A stretch of DNA of 64,000 nucleotides from positions 124,001 to 188,000 of the forward strand of contig NZ_JACHLU010000004.1 in assembly GCF_014204625.1 (NCBI RefSeq), in the 5' to 3' direction. This stretch comes from Gillisella vitis (GTDB lineage: Bacteria > Pseudomonadota > Alphaproteobacteria > Rhizobiales > Rhizobiaceae). Below, in pieces: positions 42,565 to 52,820 of this stretch. Under the pieces are notes generated by a model, which saw nothing but the letters and a program-made list of their open reading frames with translations, did no database searches and had not been told where the DNA came from. Within the stretch, counting starts at the first letter, position 1. Each line of letters starts with the position of its first letter. The translations under genes were made by a program, and so were the position numbers.

Positions 42565-44472
42565 TTACGCTGCCGCCCGGCGGGTGTAGTTGGCTGACGC
42601 ATTCTCTTCCAGTCTGAACCGGTCCAGCTGAATCTGAAGTTGCCGTGCTTCATTGGCCAGAACCTGACTGGCCGCGGTGGTTTCTTCCACCATAGCGGCG
42701 TTTTGCTGAGTCATCTGGTCCATGTGATTGACGGAGGTATTGATCTCACCGAGCGCCATGGATTGCTCCTGAGCTGCCCGTGCAATGCTGGAAACATGGC
42801 CGTTGACGCGGCTGACCTGCTCGACAATTTCATCAAGCGCCTGGCCGGTGGACAGAACCAGTGACACACCACCCTTGACCTCATCGGCAGAGGCATTGAT
42901 CAAGGACTTGATTTCGCGGGCGGCATTGGCAGAACGCTGGGCAAGTTCGCGTACTTCTTGCGCAACAACGGCAAAGCCACGCCCCGCTTCGCCTGCGCGG
43001 GCCGCTTCAACGCCAGCGTTGAGGGCCAGAAGGTTGGTCTGAAACGCGATCTCATCAATCACTGAAATGATCTGGCTGATTTTCTGGGAGGATTGTTCAA
43101 TGCGACCCATGGCCTCAATGGCGCTGCGCACGATATTGCCGGACTTGTCCGCGCTTTCGCGGGTCTGTTCCACCATCTTGGTGGCCTCATTGGCGCGTTC
43201 GGTGGAGGTGCGCACGGTGGTGGTGATCTCTTCCAGCGCGGCTGCGGTTTCTTCCAATGCTGCCGCCTGCTGCTCTGTGCGGCGGGCGAGTTGATTGGCT
43301 GATGAGCTGAGTTCGCTTGAATTGTCGGTGATGGTTGAGCCAGCGCCGCGAATGCTCTGCATGGTGGCGCGCAGGGTTGTCATGGCCTGATTGACGTTGG
43401 TTTGCAATTCGGCAAACGCGCCCTGGAAATTGCCGCGCATCGCCTGTGTCAGGTCGGAGGAGGACAGGGCTGCCACCACGCGCCGGACTTCGGTAATGCC
43501 AAGGTCGACATTTTCCACCAACTGGTTGACGCTGTCAGCAAAGTGGGCCAGATCCTTGTCGTCATAGGATTTTCCAATGCGCTGCGAAAAATCGCCAGCA
43601 GCAGCGGCTGCAACAATCACACTGATGCTGGATTGCAAATCACGACTTTGGCTGTGCAATGCCGCTTCCTGCTGCTCCATCTGCTGCATTTGCAGACGAT
43701 TGGCACGGAAGATTTCCAGCGTGCGGGCCATTTCGCCAATTTCATCCTGCCGCTCTGTGCCAGGTGCCTTTTCATTCAGCTCACCCTTGGCAATTTTGGC
43801 CATATTGGCTGTCAGGGTTCTGATCGGATTGACAATGCCGCGCCGGGCAATGAAAACGCTGACGAAAACACCCAGAAAAATGCTGATAGCGGCAGTCAAA
43901 ACCAATGCAAACATGGTGCGCTGGGAAGCCGCTATGGCGCTTGCGCGCGCATCTTCAAGCGATTTTGCCGAGTAATTGCTATAGACCTTGACGGCGGCTG
44001 TCACTGTTTTCTGGCCTTCAAGGGCCTTGTTCAGTTCAGCGATCATCACGCCCGGCTGTTTCGCAGCATCCGTGCCTGCAACCTTCACCATGTTGCGGAT
44101 TTGATCGAAATAGGTGTTGAGCGTTGCGCGGATATTGTCCAGCTCTTTCTTTTCATTGGCGTCGGCCGTTGACGCGATTTTGGGCAGACGCGCCAGCATT
44201 TCCTTGGAACGCTTTTCTGTTTCGACCGCAAAATCTGCTGCTTTTTCTGGCGCAAATGCCAGCTGATAGGTCATGCGGCTGATGGCGATAATATCGACCC
44301 GCAGGTCCATTGCCTCACGCGCAACTTCTTCACGTGCGCCGGTATCGCGCAGCGAATGGCCAAGAGAGAGAAGTCCAAATGCACCGGAGGCAGCAATGGT
44401 GCAGGCCGCGACACCCATGAGAAGCACAAGAAAGCTGACTTTCTTGAGAATTGACAGATTGCTAATGTTCAT
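42565..44472 (-). CDS. Methyl-accepting chemotaxis protein (4HB-type)
   Basis: A 635-residue membrane chemoreceptor. TM1 lies at about residues 10-32, a periplasmic four-helix-bundle-like domain follows (about 33-185), and TM2 is near 187-208. A HAMP domain starts PIRTLTANMAKIAKGEL, and two further HAMP-like segments (AAGDFSQRIG, SSDLTQAMRG) precede the signalling hairpin. The hairpin tip reads AFQTNLLALNAGVEAARAGE near residue 490, the CheA/CheW contact. No CheR-binding pentapeptide is visible at the C-terminus (ends NYTRRAAA). The start overlaps a sensible site and the gene is divergent from the next chemoreceptor. The ligand is unknown. Confidence 0.93.
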   Translation of the reverse strand: MNISNLSILKKVSFLVLLMGVAACTIAASGAFGLLSLGHSLRDTGAREEVAREAMDLRVDIIAISRMTYQLAFAPEKAADFAVETEKRSKEMLARLPKIASTADANEKKELDNIRATLNTYFDQIRNMVKVAGTDAAKQPGVMIAELNKALEGQKTVTAAVKVYSNYSAKSLEDARASAIAASQRTMFALVLTAAISIFLGVFVSVFIARRGIVNPIRTLTANMAKIAKGELNEKAPGTERQDEIGEMARTLEIFRANRLQMQQMEQQEAALHSQSRDLQSSISVIVAAAAAGDFSQRIGKSYDDKDLAHFADSVNQLVENVDLGITEVRRVVAALSSSDLTQAMRGNFQGAFAELQTNVNQAMTTLRATMQSIRGAGSTITDNSSELSSSANQLARRTEQQAAALEETAAALEEITTTVRTSTERANEATKMVEQTRESADKSGNIVRSAIEAMGRIEQSSQKISQIISVIDEIAFQTNLLALNAGVEAARAGEAGRGFAVVAQEVRELAQRSANAAREIKSLINASADEVKGGVSLVLSTGQALDEIVEQVSRVNGHVSSIARAAQEQSMALGEINTSVNHMDQMTQQNAAMVEETTAASQVLANEARQLQIQLDRFRLEENASANYTRRAAA

Positions 44473-44751
44473 GATGACTCCCTTTTACACTCCTCCCGCC
44501 TTTGCCGCGGTTGCAATGCTTCAAGCCAAGCGTGGCCCTATACCACCCATATTGAGGGGGGATTATTTCATGACAATCTTAACATATCGCCTACTAAGCG
44601 ACATTAATCAGCAGTCACGCATATATTTTTTCCATTTTTTTGGATTTATTAATACATAACATGAATATATTCGGATGAATTTGAGGGGTTGATCAGGAAC
44701 GAATGCGCAATTCTGTACCGATCCTGTCGGCCTTTAGGGAGACGTCAACAT

Positions 44752-46545
44752 ATGTTCATAAAATTCAGAGACTTATCGCTGACCGTCAAGCTTGCCATGA
44801 TTATTGTCGTCGTCAATATATGTGGTCTGACAGCACTTGCCACCTACACCTTCAGCGCAGAGCGAGCCACCATGCTGGAGATGGCGTCCGCCAACTGGCT
44901 TAAAGATACGGGTCAGATTGCCTCGTTGGCGGCTGGCGGTGTGAAATGGGGTAAAGCCGCCGCAGTGCGAGAGACCTACGCGCTGTATCGGGATGATGAA
45001 AATCTCAATCTTGTTCAATTTACTGCGCTGAATGCCAATCTTGATGTGGTGGATACCTGGTTGCGCAAGGATGAGGCCGCTGGCCTGTCTGCGGAAGACA
45101 TTCGCAAACTGACACCGGCAACAAAAGTGACCAGTGACAGCAGCCGGATCAGCGATGGTCTCCTGACGATGATTGTGCCGCTTGCGCCAGATAAATCGGG
45201 CAAGGCCACGGGCTATGTTATTGCCACATGGACGGCTGACACCCTCATTGCCGCTGCCCGAAACAAGGCGTTGGTGATGTTTGCCATGCAGGCACTGGTG
45301 ATTGCCATTGTTGTGATTGTGTTTCTTTTTGCCATGCGCACAATGACCGGCAGGCCCATGGCAGTTATTTCAGGTCGCATTCTCGATCTTCAGCAGGGTG
45401 ATCTCACAGCCCCGGTTCTGTTTCTGGACAAGAGCGATGAAATTGGCGTGCTTGCGCGCGCACTCGAAACGTTTCGCATTGAGTCCATCAACAAGCTGGC
45501 AAGTGACCAGCAGGCTGAGGAGCAGCGCCTGCAACGCGATGCCGAGCGACAGAGTTTCGCAGCGCAGTCAGCCGCCGTTGCAGCCATGCAAAAACACGCA
45601 ACAGATACCTTGGCCATTGCTCTTGAAAGCCTGTCGCGTGGCGATTTCAATCATCGTTTGCGCGGCCTGGATGCGCAATTTTCAAGCCTTGAGCAGAATT
45701 TCAACGCCATGGTGGATGCCGTTTCGCAAGCCATTGCGGATGCCAAGTGCTCCGCCCTGTCGGTTGAGAGCGGGGCTTCGCAGCTGACCGTGTCGGCAGA
45801 CCAGCTGGCCAAGCGCACGGAACATCAGGCTGCCACGCTGGAGCAGACCGCCGCCGCTCTCGGTGAGGTGACCAACACCATTCGAGAGTCATCGCAATTT
45901 GCAGAATCCACCGTGCAATTGGTGGATGAAGCCAAAACGGGTGCCAGAACCTCTGCAACGGTTGTGCGCAATGCCATTGGTGCGATGGATCGCATTCAGG
46001 ATTCATCGGCTAAAATCGGCCAGATCATTGGCTCCATTGATGAGATCGCCTTCCAGACCAATCTTCTTGCCCTCAATGCGGGCGTAGAAGCAGCAAGGGC
46101 GGGCGAGGCAGGCAAAGGCTTTGCCGTTGTGGCGCAGGAAGTGCGCGAGCTGGCGCAGCGTTCTGCCAATGCTGCCAAAGAGATCAAACATCTGGTTCAG
46201 GTCTCGAATGAAGAAGTTGCCGGTGGCGTCACCCTTGTGAACCAGACCGGGGACGCGCTTCTGGCGATTGAAGAACACATCAACAAGATCAATGACGGCA
46301 TTACCGGGCTTGTCAGCTCTTATCGAACCCAATCGATTGGCATTGGCGAAATCAACAGCTCCATCAATCATATGGACCAGATGACCCAGCAAAATGCGGC
46401 CATGGTGGAAGAAACAAACGCCGCCTGCCACGATCTTCTGCAATTGAGCCGCAGCCTTCAGGACAATATGGGGCGCTTCAAGACAGGACCTCAGCATGCA
46501 AATGCGCAAAATTCTGGTCCGATACAGCAATTACGACGCGCCTGA
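44752..46545 (+). CDS. Methyl-accepting chemotaxis protein with a short periplasmic sensor
   Basis: A 597-residue chemoreceptor. TM1 (about residues 10-33) is followed by a ~145-residue periplasmic region that could be a single Cache/PAS-like sensor, with a VQFTALNANLDVVDTW strand pattern near 85-100. TM2 is about 182-204, then HAMP, a second HAMP-like SLSRGDFNHRLRG, and the signalling tip AFQTNLLALNAGVEAARAGEAG near residue 440. The C-terminus lacks a CheR pentapeptide. The ATG at 44752 is the first start giving a proper membrane anchor. The next gene, 57 bp downstream, encodes a free periplasmic sensor-like protein, so the two may work together. Confidence 0.92.
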   Translation: MFIKFRDLSLTVKLAMIIVVVNICGLTALATYTFSAERATMLEMASANWLKDTGQIASLAAGGVKWGKAAAVRETYALYRDDENLNLVQFTALNANLDVVDTWLRKDEAAGLSAEDIRKLTPATKVTSDSSRISDGLLTMIVPLAPDKSGKATGYVIATWTADTLIAAARNKALVMFAMQALVIAIVVIVFLFAMRTMTGRPMAVISGRILDLQQGDLTAPVLFLDKSDEIGVLARALETFRIESINKLASDQQAEEQRLQRDAERQSFAAQSAAVAAMQKHATDTLAIALESLSRGDFNHRLRGLDAQFSSLEQNFNAMVDAVSQAIADAKCSALSVESGASQLTVSADQLAKRTEHQAATLEQTAAALGEVTNTIRESSQFAESTVQLVDEAKTGARTSATVVRNAIGAMDRIQDSSAKIGQIIGSIDEIAFQTNLLALNAGVEAARAGEAGKGFAVVAQEVRELAQRSANAAKEIKHLVQVSNEEVAGGVTLVNQTGDALLAIEEHINKINDGITGLVSSYRTQSIGIGEINSSINHMDQMTQQNAAMVEETNAACHDLLQLSRSLQDNMGRFKTGPQHANAQNSGPIQQLRRA

Positions 46546-46602
46546 CACGAAAGCCAACCTCATTCCACCCTTTGTTCCAGACACCATAGAGGAGATAATT
46601 TC

Positions 46603-47184
46603 ATGAGACATGTTTACATCGCAACCATGATGATTGCCGCTACGTATGCCTTTGTGCCCGCGTCCGCTCTTGCCGAAGAAGCGCATGTTGCCCCTGTAAC
46701 GGCCTATATGAAGGAGAACGTGGTCGCCTGGGTTCAGGATCCGGTGATTATCAATGCGATCAAGGCGCAGAATGCTGCACACGCCGCGCTCTCACCAGCC
46801 GACATTGATGCGCTGGACAAGAAATGGCGCATCGAAGTGCAAGGCACAGACCAGATCATGGCCAAAGCGGTTCTGGCCAATGCGGTCTCCAGCTTTCTGA
46901 AAGAAAAGCAGGCTGCCTCGAATGGTGCCATTGCTGAAGTGTTCGTGATGGATGACAAGGGACTGAATGTTGGCCAGAGTGATGTGACCTCAGACTACTG
47001 GCAAGGCGATGAGGCCAAATTCCAGAAGACATTTAATGCCGGAGCCAATGCCCTGTTTGTTGATGCTGTCGAGAAGGACGAATCCACACAGGCCCTTCAG
47101 TCGCAGGCCAGCATGACCATTGTGGATGAAGCTGGCAAGCCTATTGGTGCAATTACAGTGGGTATCAACCTCGACGCGCTGTAA
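46603..47184 (+). CDS. Secreted single-domain Cache/PDC-like sensor protein, unknown role
   Basis: A 193-residue exported protein with no output domain. The signal peptide covers residues 1-24 (ALA|EE). The remainder resembles an extracytoplasmic PAS/Cache fold: IAEVFVMDDKGLNVGQSDVTSDYWQGDEAKF (about 108-138), then SMTIVDEAGKPIGAITVGINLDAL at the end, the usual final strands of such sensors. An AGGAGATAATTTC site is present. Its position right after a chemoreceptor, with no terminator between, suggests joint transcription and perhaps ligand presentation to that receptor. That role is inference. Confidence 0.7.
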   Translation: MRHVYIATMMIAATYAFVPASALAEEAHVAPVTAYMKENVVAWVQDPVIINAIKAQNAAHAALSPADIDALDKKWRIEVQGTDQIMAKAVLANAVSSFLKEKQAASNGAIAEVFVMDDKGLNVGQSDVTSDYWQGDEAKFQKTFNAGANALFVDAVEKDESTQALQSQASMTIVDEAGKPIGAITVGINLDAL

Positions 47185-47228
47185 GGGCGCGCAGGTTTTT
47201 CGCCCATACTCCTCAAATATGCTGTGGA

Positions 47229-47265
47229 AATGGCCGGGGTGAATATTGCACCCCGGCCATTTGTA
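47229..47265 (+). terminator. Intrinsic terminator after the secreted sensor-like gene
   Basis: AATGGCCGGGGTG (47229-47241) pairs perfectly with CACCCCGGCCATT (47249-47261) and is followed by a T-rich tract. Confidence 0.9.
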
Positions 47266-47666
47266 TTTGTGATTCGCGGCTGATCTTGCGGCCTGACGTC
47301 CTTTTGATGCGCTGCATGTCGCAGTGCCGGTTTTTTTCAAAAATCTTACAACAGTGGAAAACAATGGGCCTCACCAAACGTTAACCATCAAGCTTTTCGC
47401 CCAAGCCCATGAATTTTCTAGGCTAGCCCCTTTCCCCGTTTTCCACAGGCATACCCACAACATCTTGCGTATATATTTTCGTCACATTCAAGCCCTTGAC
47501 GGGACGGGGGCTTCCAAGGTTAATGAATTCCATGTTGCGGCGGCGGCTGAACCGAAATGTTTTCGAGGCTCGGTTCAAATCAGTAAACATCATCAGGATG
47601 GAAACGGGCAGGGCGATCTGGTCTTGTTTGACATTTTTCCTGCGTGATTTTTTGTGTCTTCCCGCA

Positions 47667-47712
47667 ACACAATGCTCTGGCATAAATAGGCTGTGGATAC
47701 TATATATAGTTT
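47667..47712 (+). promoter_or_regulatory. Probable NrdR boxes of nrdJ
   Basis: ATACTATATATAGTTT (47697-47712), with a perfect ACTATATATAGT core, matches the NrdR consensus (acaCwAtATaTwGtgt) at about 14 of 16 positions. A weaker ACACAAT half-match begins at 47667, 30 bp upstream, consistent with the usual paired arrangement about three helical turns apart. NrdR represses ribonucleotide reductase genes when dATP is high. Confidence 0.6.
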
Positions 47713-47774
47713 ATCGCAGTTCAGGCTGGCGCAAGATATAGAGCGGACCATCGTCATGATCGACCTCGCTCCTC

Positions 47775-47876
47775 CTGCATAATTTTCTAAACCGGGATCG
47801 GTTCAGAAAATTATGCAGCAGATGTAAAAATCTACAGCGAACCTTTGTCCGCCATATATGGCGAACGGCGCTGTAG
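47775..47876 (+). repeat. Dispersed repeat family D, full copy in the nrdJ leader
   Basis: A perfect 14-bp inverted repeat, CTGCATAATTTTCT (47775-47788) with AGAAAATTATGCAG (47805-47818), is followed by a second structure. In that one CTACAGCG (47832-47839) and CGCTGTAG (47869-47876) enclose the palindrome CGCCATATATGGCG (47850-47863). It sits 92 bp before the nrdJ start. Confidence 0.75.
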
Positions 47877-47968
47877 GGAGCGAACCAACGGCTGCGTTGT
47901 TATCGATGCAGACGACACACTAATTTTGCGCCCGTTTTCGGGTGCTGGACCAACGAGGACCAGGCAAG

Positions 47969-50900
47969 ATGCGCATCGAACGTCGTTTCACCAAGGCAGG
48001 CCAGTCACGCTATGCGGAGATTGAATTTCGCAAGGCGGTGAGTGAGATCAAGAACCCGGATGGCTCTGTCGTCTTCCGGCTGGCGGATATTGATGTACCG
48101 GCGCAGTTCAGTCAGGTCGCCGCTGATATTCTGGCGCAGAAATATTTCCGCAAAGCGGGCGTGCCAAAGATTCTGAAGAAGGTTGAGGAAAATGATGTTC
48201 CTTCCTTCCTGTGGCGCTCGGTTGCTGATGAAAAGGCTCTGAAAGACCTGCCAGCCGAAGAACGTTATGGCTCGGAAACTGATGCGCGTCAGGTTTTCGA
48301 CCGCTTGGCTGGCACCTGGGCTTACTGGGGCTGGAAGGGCAAGTATTTCACCACGGAAGAAGATGCGCTCGCCTTCCGCGATGAGCTGGCCTACATGCTG
48401 GCCACCCAGCGCGTGGCACCCAACAGCCCGCAATGGTTCAACACCGGCCTGCATTGGGCCTATGGCATTGACGGACCGGGGCAGGGCCATTTCTACGTGG
48501 ACCCCTTCACCGGCAAGCTGACCAAGTCCAAGTCTGCCTATGAGCATCCACAGCCACACGCCTGCTTTATTCAGTCGGTTGAGGACGATCTCGTCAACGA
48601 AGGCGGCATTATGGACCTGTGGGTGCGTGAAGCCCGCCTGTTCAAATACGGCTCCGGCACGGGTTCCAACTTCTCGCACCTACGCGGCGAGGGCGAAAAG
48701 CTCTCCGGCGGCGGCAAGTCGTCTGGCCTGATGAGCTTCCTCAAGATTGGTGACCGCGCAGCCGGTGCCATCAAGTCTGGCGGCACAACACGTCGTGCGG
48801 CCAAGATGGTGGTTGTCGACATTGACCATCCCGATATTGAAAACTACATCGACTGGAAGGTGAAGGAAGAACAGAAGGTTGCGGCCCTCGTCACCGGTTC
48901 CAAGATTGTTTCCAAGCATTTGAAGGCCATCATGAAGGCCTGCGTCAATTGCTCGGCCGACAATGACGCCTGCTTTGACCCGAATGAAAACCCGGCCCTG
49001 AAGCGCGAAATCCGCGCTGCCAAGAAGGATATGGTGCCGGAAAACTACATCAAGCGCGTTATCCAGTTTGCCCAGCAGGGTTATAAAGATCTTGATTTCA
49101 AGACCTATGACACCGATTGGGATTCGGAAGCCTACCTCACGGTCTCCGGCCAGAACTCCAACAACTCGGTCTCCTTGCGTGACGACTTCCTGCGCGCCGT
49201 TGAAAACGACAGCACATGGGATCTGACCGCCCGCCGCGATGGCAAGGTGATGAAGACGCTGAAGGCACGCGATCTGTGGGAAAAGATTTCCTACGCCGCA
49301 TGGGCTTCTGCCGATCCGGGCCTGCATTACAACACCACCATGAACGATTGGCACACCTGCCCGGCGGCTGGCCCCATCCGTGCATCCAACCCATGCTCGG
49401 AATATATGTTCCTCGACGACACGGCCTGCAACCTTGCTTCGCTGAACCTGTTGCAGTTCAAGGATGCCAGCACCAAGAAGATCAACATTGCAGATTATGA
49501 ACACGCTGTTCGTCTGTGGACGGTTGTTCTCGAAGTGTCGGTGATGATGGCGCAGTTCCCATCGCGCGAAATTGCCGAACTGTCTTATGAATACCGCACG
49601 CTCGGCCTCGGCTATGCCAACATCGGCGGCTTGCTGATGTCCTCTGGCATTCCGTATGACTCGGCAGAAGGTCGCGCCATCTGCGGTGCGCTGACCGCGA
49701 TCATGACCGGCGTTTCCTACGCCACATCTGCCGAAATCGCCTCAGAGCTTGGCCCATTCCCGGGTTTTGCGCCAAACCGCGATAACATGCTGCGGGTTAT
49801 CCGCAACCATCGCCGCGCCGCCCATGGCGTAGCCCAGGGCTATGAGCGCCTCTCGGTCGATCCTGTTCCGCTGGTTCATGCCGATTGCTCTGATCCGGCC
49901 CTGATTGCCCATGCCACAGCCGCCTGGGACAAGGCGCTGGAACTGGGTGAAAAGCACGGCTACCGCAATGCGCAGGTTTCCGTTGTGGCCCCAACCGGCA
50001 CCATTGGTTTGGTGATGGATTGCGACACCACCGGCATCGAGCCTGATTTCGCGCTGGTGAAGTTCAAGAAACTGGCCGGTGGCGGTTACTTCAAGATCAT
50101 CAACAACGCAGTACCTGAAGCCCTGCGGGCACTGGGCTATAGCGAAAGCCAGATTGCTGAAATCGAAGCCTATGCCGTTGGCCATGGCAATCTCAATCAG
50201 GCACCGGGCGTCAACCCCGGCTCGTTGAAGGCCAAGGGCTTTACCGATGAGAAGATCGAAGCCGTCAACGGCGCCCTGAAGGCTGCCTTCGATATCAAGT
50301 TCGTGTTCAACCAGTGGACACTGGGCGCTGACTTCCTCAAGGACACCTTGAAGGTTTCCGATGAGCAGCTCGCAGACATGAACTTCAACCTGCTGGAGCA
50401 CCTCGGCTTCTCCAGGAAGGACATTGAAGCCGCCAACATCCACGTGTGCGGTGCGATGACGCTGGAAGGCGCGCCATTCCTGAAGGATGAGCATCTGCCT
50501 GTGTTCGATTGCGCCAACGCTTGCGGCAAGATTGGTAAGCGCTACCTTTCGGTTGAAAGCCACATCCGCATGATGGCAGCGGCCCAGCCGTTCATCTCGG
50601 GCGCAATTTCCAAGACCATCAACATGCCAAACGAGGCCACTGTTGAAGATTGCGGCGCGGCTTACATGCTGTCATGGAAGCTGGCTCTGAAGGCCAATGC
50701 GCTGTACCGCGATGGCTCCAAGCTCAGCCAGCCGCTGAACTCGTCGCTGATCGAAGACGAGAATGATGATGACGCCATGGAAAACCTGCTGGCCCAGCCA
50801 CAGGCAGCTCAGGCTGTGACCATCACCGAGCGGATTGTTGAGCGCATCGTTGAGCGTGTGGTGCGTGAGCAGGAAAAGCTGCCAACCCGCCGCAAGGGCT

Positions 50901-51751
50901 ACACCCAGAAGGCCAAGATTGGTGGTCACACCATCTTCCTGCGCACGGGCGAATATAACGATGGCCGCCTTGGCGAAATCTTCCTCGACATGAACAAGGA
51001 AGGCTCTGCCCTTCGCGCCTTCATCAACAATTTCGCCATCTCGGTCTCGCTCGGCCTGCAATATGGCGTGCCTTTGGAAGAATATGTTGACGCTTTCACC
51101 TTCACCAAGTTCGAGCCAGCAGGCATGGTGACAGGCAATGACGCCATCAAGAACGCCACATCGATCCTCGATTACGTGTTCCGCGAACTGGCGATCTCCT
51201 ACCTCGGCCGCAACGATCTGGCCCATGTGGACACCTCCGATTTCGCCAACACAGCCCTTGGCCGTGGCGTGACCGAAGGCAAGGCAGACGTGGTCTCCAA
51301 GGGTCTGACCCGTGGCTACAAGCCAACGCTGGTTTCCAGCACGACAGCAGGCACAGCAGAACCACGCGGTGCTGCAACGAGCGCTCCTGCCAAGGCGTCG
51401 GTCTCTGGCGCAGGCAATGTCACCGCCTTTTCAGGCAACACAGCCCGCAAGCTGGACGTGACAGCGGCAGTCTCCACCTCTGAAGTCGTATCCTTCAAGC
51501 GCGATTATGAGGAGAGGGCGGCTGAGCTGGTGGAAGACATGGCCTCCGAAGCCCTGTTCTCCGACGCCGCCGCAGAAGACGCCGAAGCTGCCAAGGCTGA
51601 AGCCAAAAAAGTAGAAGCCGCCCGCCGTATGCGCTCCATTGCGCAAGGCTATACGGGCAACATGTGCTCCGAGTGCCAGAACTTTACGATGGTGCGGAAT
51701 GGAACGTGTGAGAAGTGCGACACTTGCGGTTCGACGAGTGGGTGCAGCTGA
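47969..51751 (+). CDS. nrdJ: Adenosylcobalamin-dependent ribonucleotide reductase (class II)
   Basis: A 1260-residue class II reductase that makes deoxyribonucleotides with an adenosylcobalamin radical, independent of oxygen. Barrel motifs are clear: [18 protein letters not shown] (about residues 150-167), [21 protein letters not shown] (about 473-493) with the active-site Cys and Glu, and [23 protein letters not shown] (about 687-709). The long C-terminal region has an Ala/Thr/Ser-rich linker (about 1120-1175) and ends in a Cys-rich zinc-ribbon-like tail, [10 protein letters not shown] ... [14 protein letters not shown], holding the redox-active cysteines. This large form is usual in Rhizobiales. 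The ATG at 47969 gives [11 protein letters not shown]. Confidence 0.98.
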   Translation: MRIERRFTKAGQSRYAEIEFRKAVSEIKNPDGSVVFRLADIDVPAQFSQVAADILAQKYFRKAGVPKILKKVEENDVPSFLWRSVADEKALKDLPAEERYGSETDARQVFDRLAGTWAYWGWKGKYFTTEEDALAFRDELAYMLATQRVAPNSPQWFNTGLHWAYGIDGPGQGHFYVDPFTGKLTKSKSAYEHPQPHACFIQSVEDDLVNEGGIMDLWVREARLFKYGSGTGSNFSHLRGEGEKLSGGGKSSGLMSFLKIGDRAAGAIKSGGTTRRAAKMVVVDIDHPDIENYIDWKVKEEQKVAALVTGSKIVSKHLKAIMKACVNCSADNDACFDPNENPALKREIRAAKKDMVPENYIKRVIQFAQQGYKDLDFKTYDTDWDSEAYLTVSGQNSNNSVSLRDDFLRAVENDSTWDLTARRDGKVMKTLKARDLWEKISYAAWASADPGLHYNTTMNDWHTCPAAGPIRASNPCSEYMFLDDTACNLASLNLLQFKDASTKKINIADYEHAVRLWTVVLEVSVMMAQFPSREIAELSYEYRTLGLGYANIGGLLMSSGIPYDSAEGRAICGALTAIMTGVSYATSAEIASELGPFPGFAPNRDNMLRVIRNHRRAAHGVAQGYERLSVDPVPLVHADCSDPALIAHATAAWDKALELGEKHGYRNAQVSVVAPTGTIGLVMDCDTTGIEPDFALVKFKKLAGGGYFKIINNAVPEALRALGYSESQIAEIEAYAVGHGNLNQAPGVNPGSLKAKGFTDEKIEAVNGALKAAFDIKFVFNQWTLGADFLKDTLKVSDEQLADMNFNLLEHLGFSRKDIEAANIHVCGAMTLEGAPFLKDEHLPVFDCANACGKIGKRYLSVESHIRMMAAAQPFISGAISKTINMPNEATVEDCGAAYMLSWKLALKANALYRDGSKLSQPLNSSLIEDENDDDAMENLLAQPQAAQAVTITERIVERIVERVVREQEKLPTRRKGYTQKAKIGGHTIFLRTGEYNDGRLGEIFLDMNKEGSALRAFINNFAISVSLGLQYGVPLEEYVDAFTFTKFEPAGMVTGNDAIKNATSILDYVFRELAISYLGRNDLAHVDTSDFANTALGRGVTEGKADVVSKGLTRGYKPTLVSSTTAGTAEPRGAATSAPAKASVSGAGNVTAFSGNTARKLDVTAAVSTSEVVSFKRDYEERAAELVEDMASEALFSDAAAEDAEAAKAEAKKVEAARRMRSIAQGYTGNMCSECQNFTMVRNGTCEKCDTCGSTSGCS

Positions 51752-51807
51752 TTAATGCAGGGATAAGTAGAAATTACGATTTTTACTTATGGGATTTTGA
51801 GTAAAAT

Positions 51808-51843
51808 GAACCCCGTTCCGATTTATTTCGGGGCGGGGTTTTC
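51808..51843 (+). terminator. Intrinsic terminator after nrdJ
   Basis: AACCCCG (51809-51815) pairs with CGGGGTT (51834-51840), with an inner TCCG/CGGG extension, and is followed by TTTT. Confidence 0.75.
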
Positions 51844-51865
51844 TAGTTTGAGGGGTTTTATCAAA

Positions 51866-52495
51866 ATGAAATGTCCACATTGCGGAATTAATTTTCATGA
51901 CAATTGGGAAAAAAGGAATATGTATCGGGACGATGCTCAAACGCGCTGGAACTACAGTACGGCTATATGTCCATCTTGTAAAAAGGTCACAGTAGCTATA
52001 ATGCCAGATACTGGTCCGGGGAGAATGGTGGAACCAATTTCCGCGAGCCACGGTCCGATTTCTCAGCACGTTCCCAATGACATCGCTTCAGACTACGTTG
52101 AGGCATGCAATGTTCTGCCTATAAGCCCCAAAGCTTCCGCTGCCCTATCCCGGCGATGCTTGCAACAAATTTTAAACGCATTTGGCTATAAGGCAAAAGA
52201 CCTTGCAAAACAGGTCGATGCTTTGTTGAATGAAACAGATTCAAAGAAAGCCCTTCCGTTAGGTCTTTATGACACGGTTGATGCTGTTCGAAATTTCGGA
52301 AATTTTTCTGCCCATCCTATCAACGAACAAACGACACTGCAGATCGTTGAGGTTGAACCTGAAGAAGCAGAGTGGTGTCTCGAAATTATCGAGGAAATGT
52401 TCGAGCATTTCTATGAGCGCCCCGCTTTGGCAGCATCAAAGAAAGCTGCTCTTAATGCCAAATTGGCCGCAGCAGGAAAGCCGCAGGCAAAGTGA
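51866..52495 (+). CDS. DUF4145 protein with N-terminal zinc ribbon
   Basis: A 209-residue protein. Residues 1-45 look like a zinc ribbon (MKCPHCGINFHD ... AICPSCKKVTV, two CxxC pairs). Residues 90-180 match the DUF4145 helical pattern: ALSRRCLQQILNAFGYKAKDLAKQVDAL and VDAVRNFGNFSAHPI, the latter including the conserved RNxGNxxAH. DUF4145 occurs alone or fused to restriction and other defence proteins; its biochemical role is not established. GAGGGG at 51850-51855 serves the ATG at 51866. Codon choice is visibly more AT-rich than in nrdJ or the mat genes, suggesting separate acquisition. It opens a small accessory patch with a toxin-antitoxin pair. Confidence 0.8.
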   Translation: MKCPHCGINFHDNWEKRNMYRDDAQTRWNYSTAICPSCKKVTVAIMPDTGPGRMVEPISASHGPISQHVPNDIASDYVEACNVLPISPKASAALSRRCLQQILNAFGYKAKDLAKQVDALLNETDSKKALPLGLYDTVDAVRNFGNFSAHPINEQTTLQIVEVEPEEAEWCLEIIEEMFEHFYERPALAASKKAALNAKLAAAGKPQAK

Positions 52496-52541
52496 ACATT
52501 TCTTTTGGCAATTGACAGGTACTGGAAATCCGTAGCCATCC

Positions 52542-52820
52542 ATGATATATTTTGAATGGGATGATCGTAAAGCCGTTGCAAATCTCGCAAAGCATGGCGT
52601 GAGCTTTGAGATGGCCAAAGAAGTCTTTCATGATCCCGATGCGGTCGATTTTGAAGATCGAACCATGGATTATGGAGAGCTGCGACGACGCATTATAGGC
52701 GTTGGGGCTGGAGTGTTCCTGATGGTTGCCTATACTGAACGTGGCGAGGCAATTCGGATTATTTCGGCAAGGCGGGCAACCAAGGCGGAGCGACGTTTTT
52801 ATGAAAACAATCAATGGTGA
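52542..52820 (+). CDS. brnT: BrnT-family toxin
   Basis: A 92-residue RelE-fold ribonuclease toxin of the BrnT family. The pattern FEWDDRKAVANLAKHGVSFEMAKEVFHDPDAV at the N-terminus and the C-terminal IRIISARRATKAERRFYEN are hallmark features, including the Arg-rich active region. Its end overlaps the next gene by 20 bases, so toxin and antitoxin are translationally linked with the toxin first, as in brnTA. The partner is an HTH protein, not the usual ribbon-helix-helix BrnA. Confidence 0.9.
   Translation: MIYFEWDDRKAVANLAKHGVSFEMAKEVFHDPDAVDFEDRTMDYGELRRRIIGVGAGVFLMVAYTERGEAIRIISARRATKAERRFYENNQW

Larger units (their letters stand above)
47185..47968. other. Long regulatory gap upstream of nrdJ
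   Basis: A 784-bp gap. In order it holds a strong terminator (47229-47265), an AT-rich region with no believable gene, a pair of NrdR-like boxes (47667-47712) and a family D repeat (47775-47876). No conserved cobalamin-riboswitch B12 box was seen. Confidence 0.6.

Noticed and set aside
47185..47968. Cobalamin riboswitch upstream of nrdJ
   Set aside because: I looked for the conserved B12-box pattern and the multi-stem core and did not find them; the structures present belong to a dispersed repeat.
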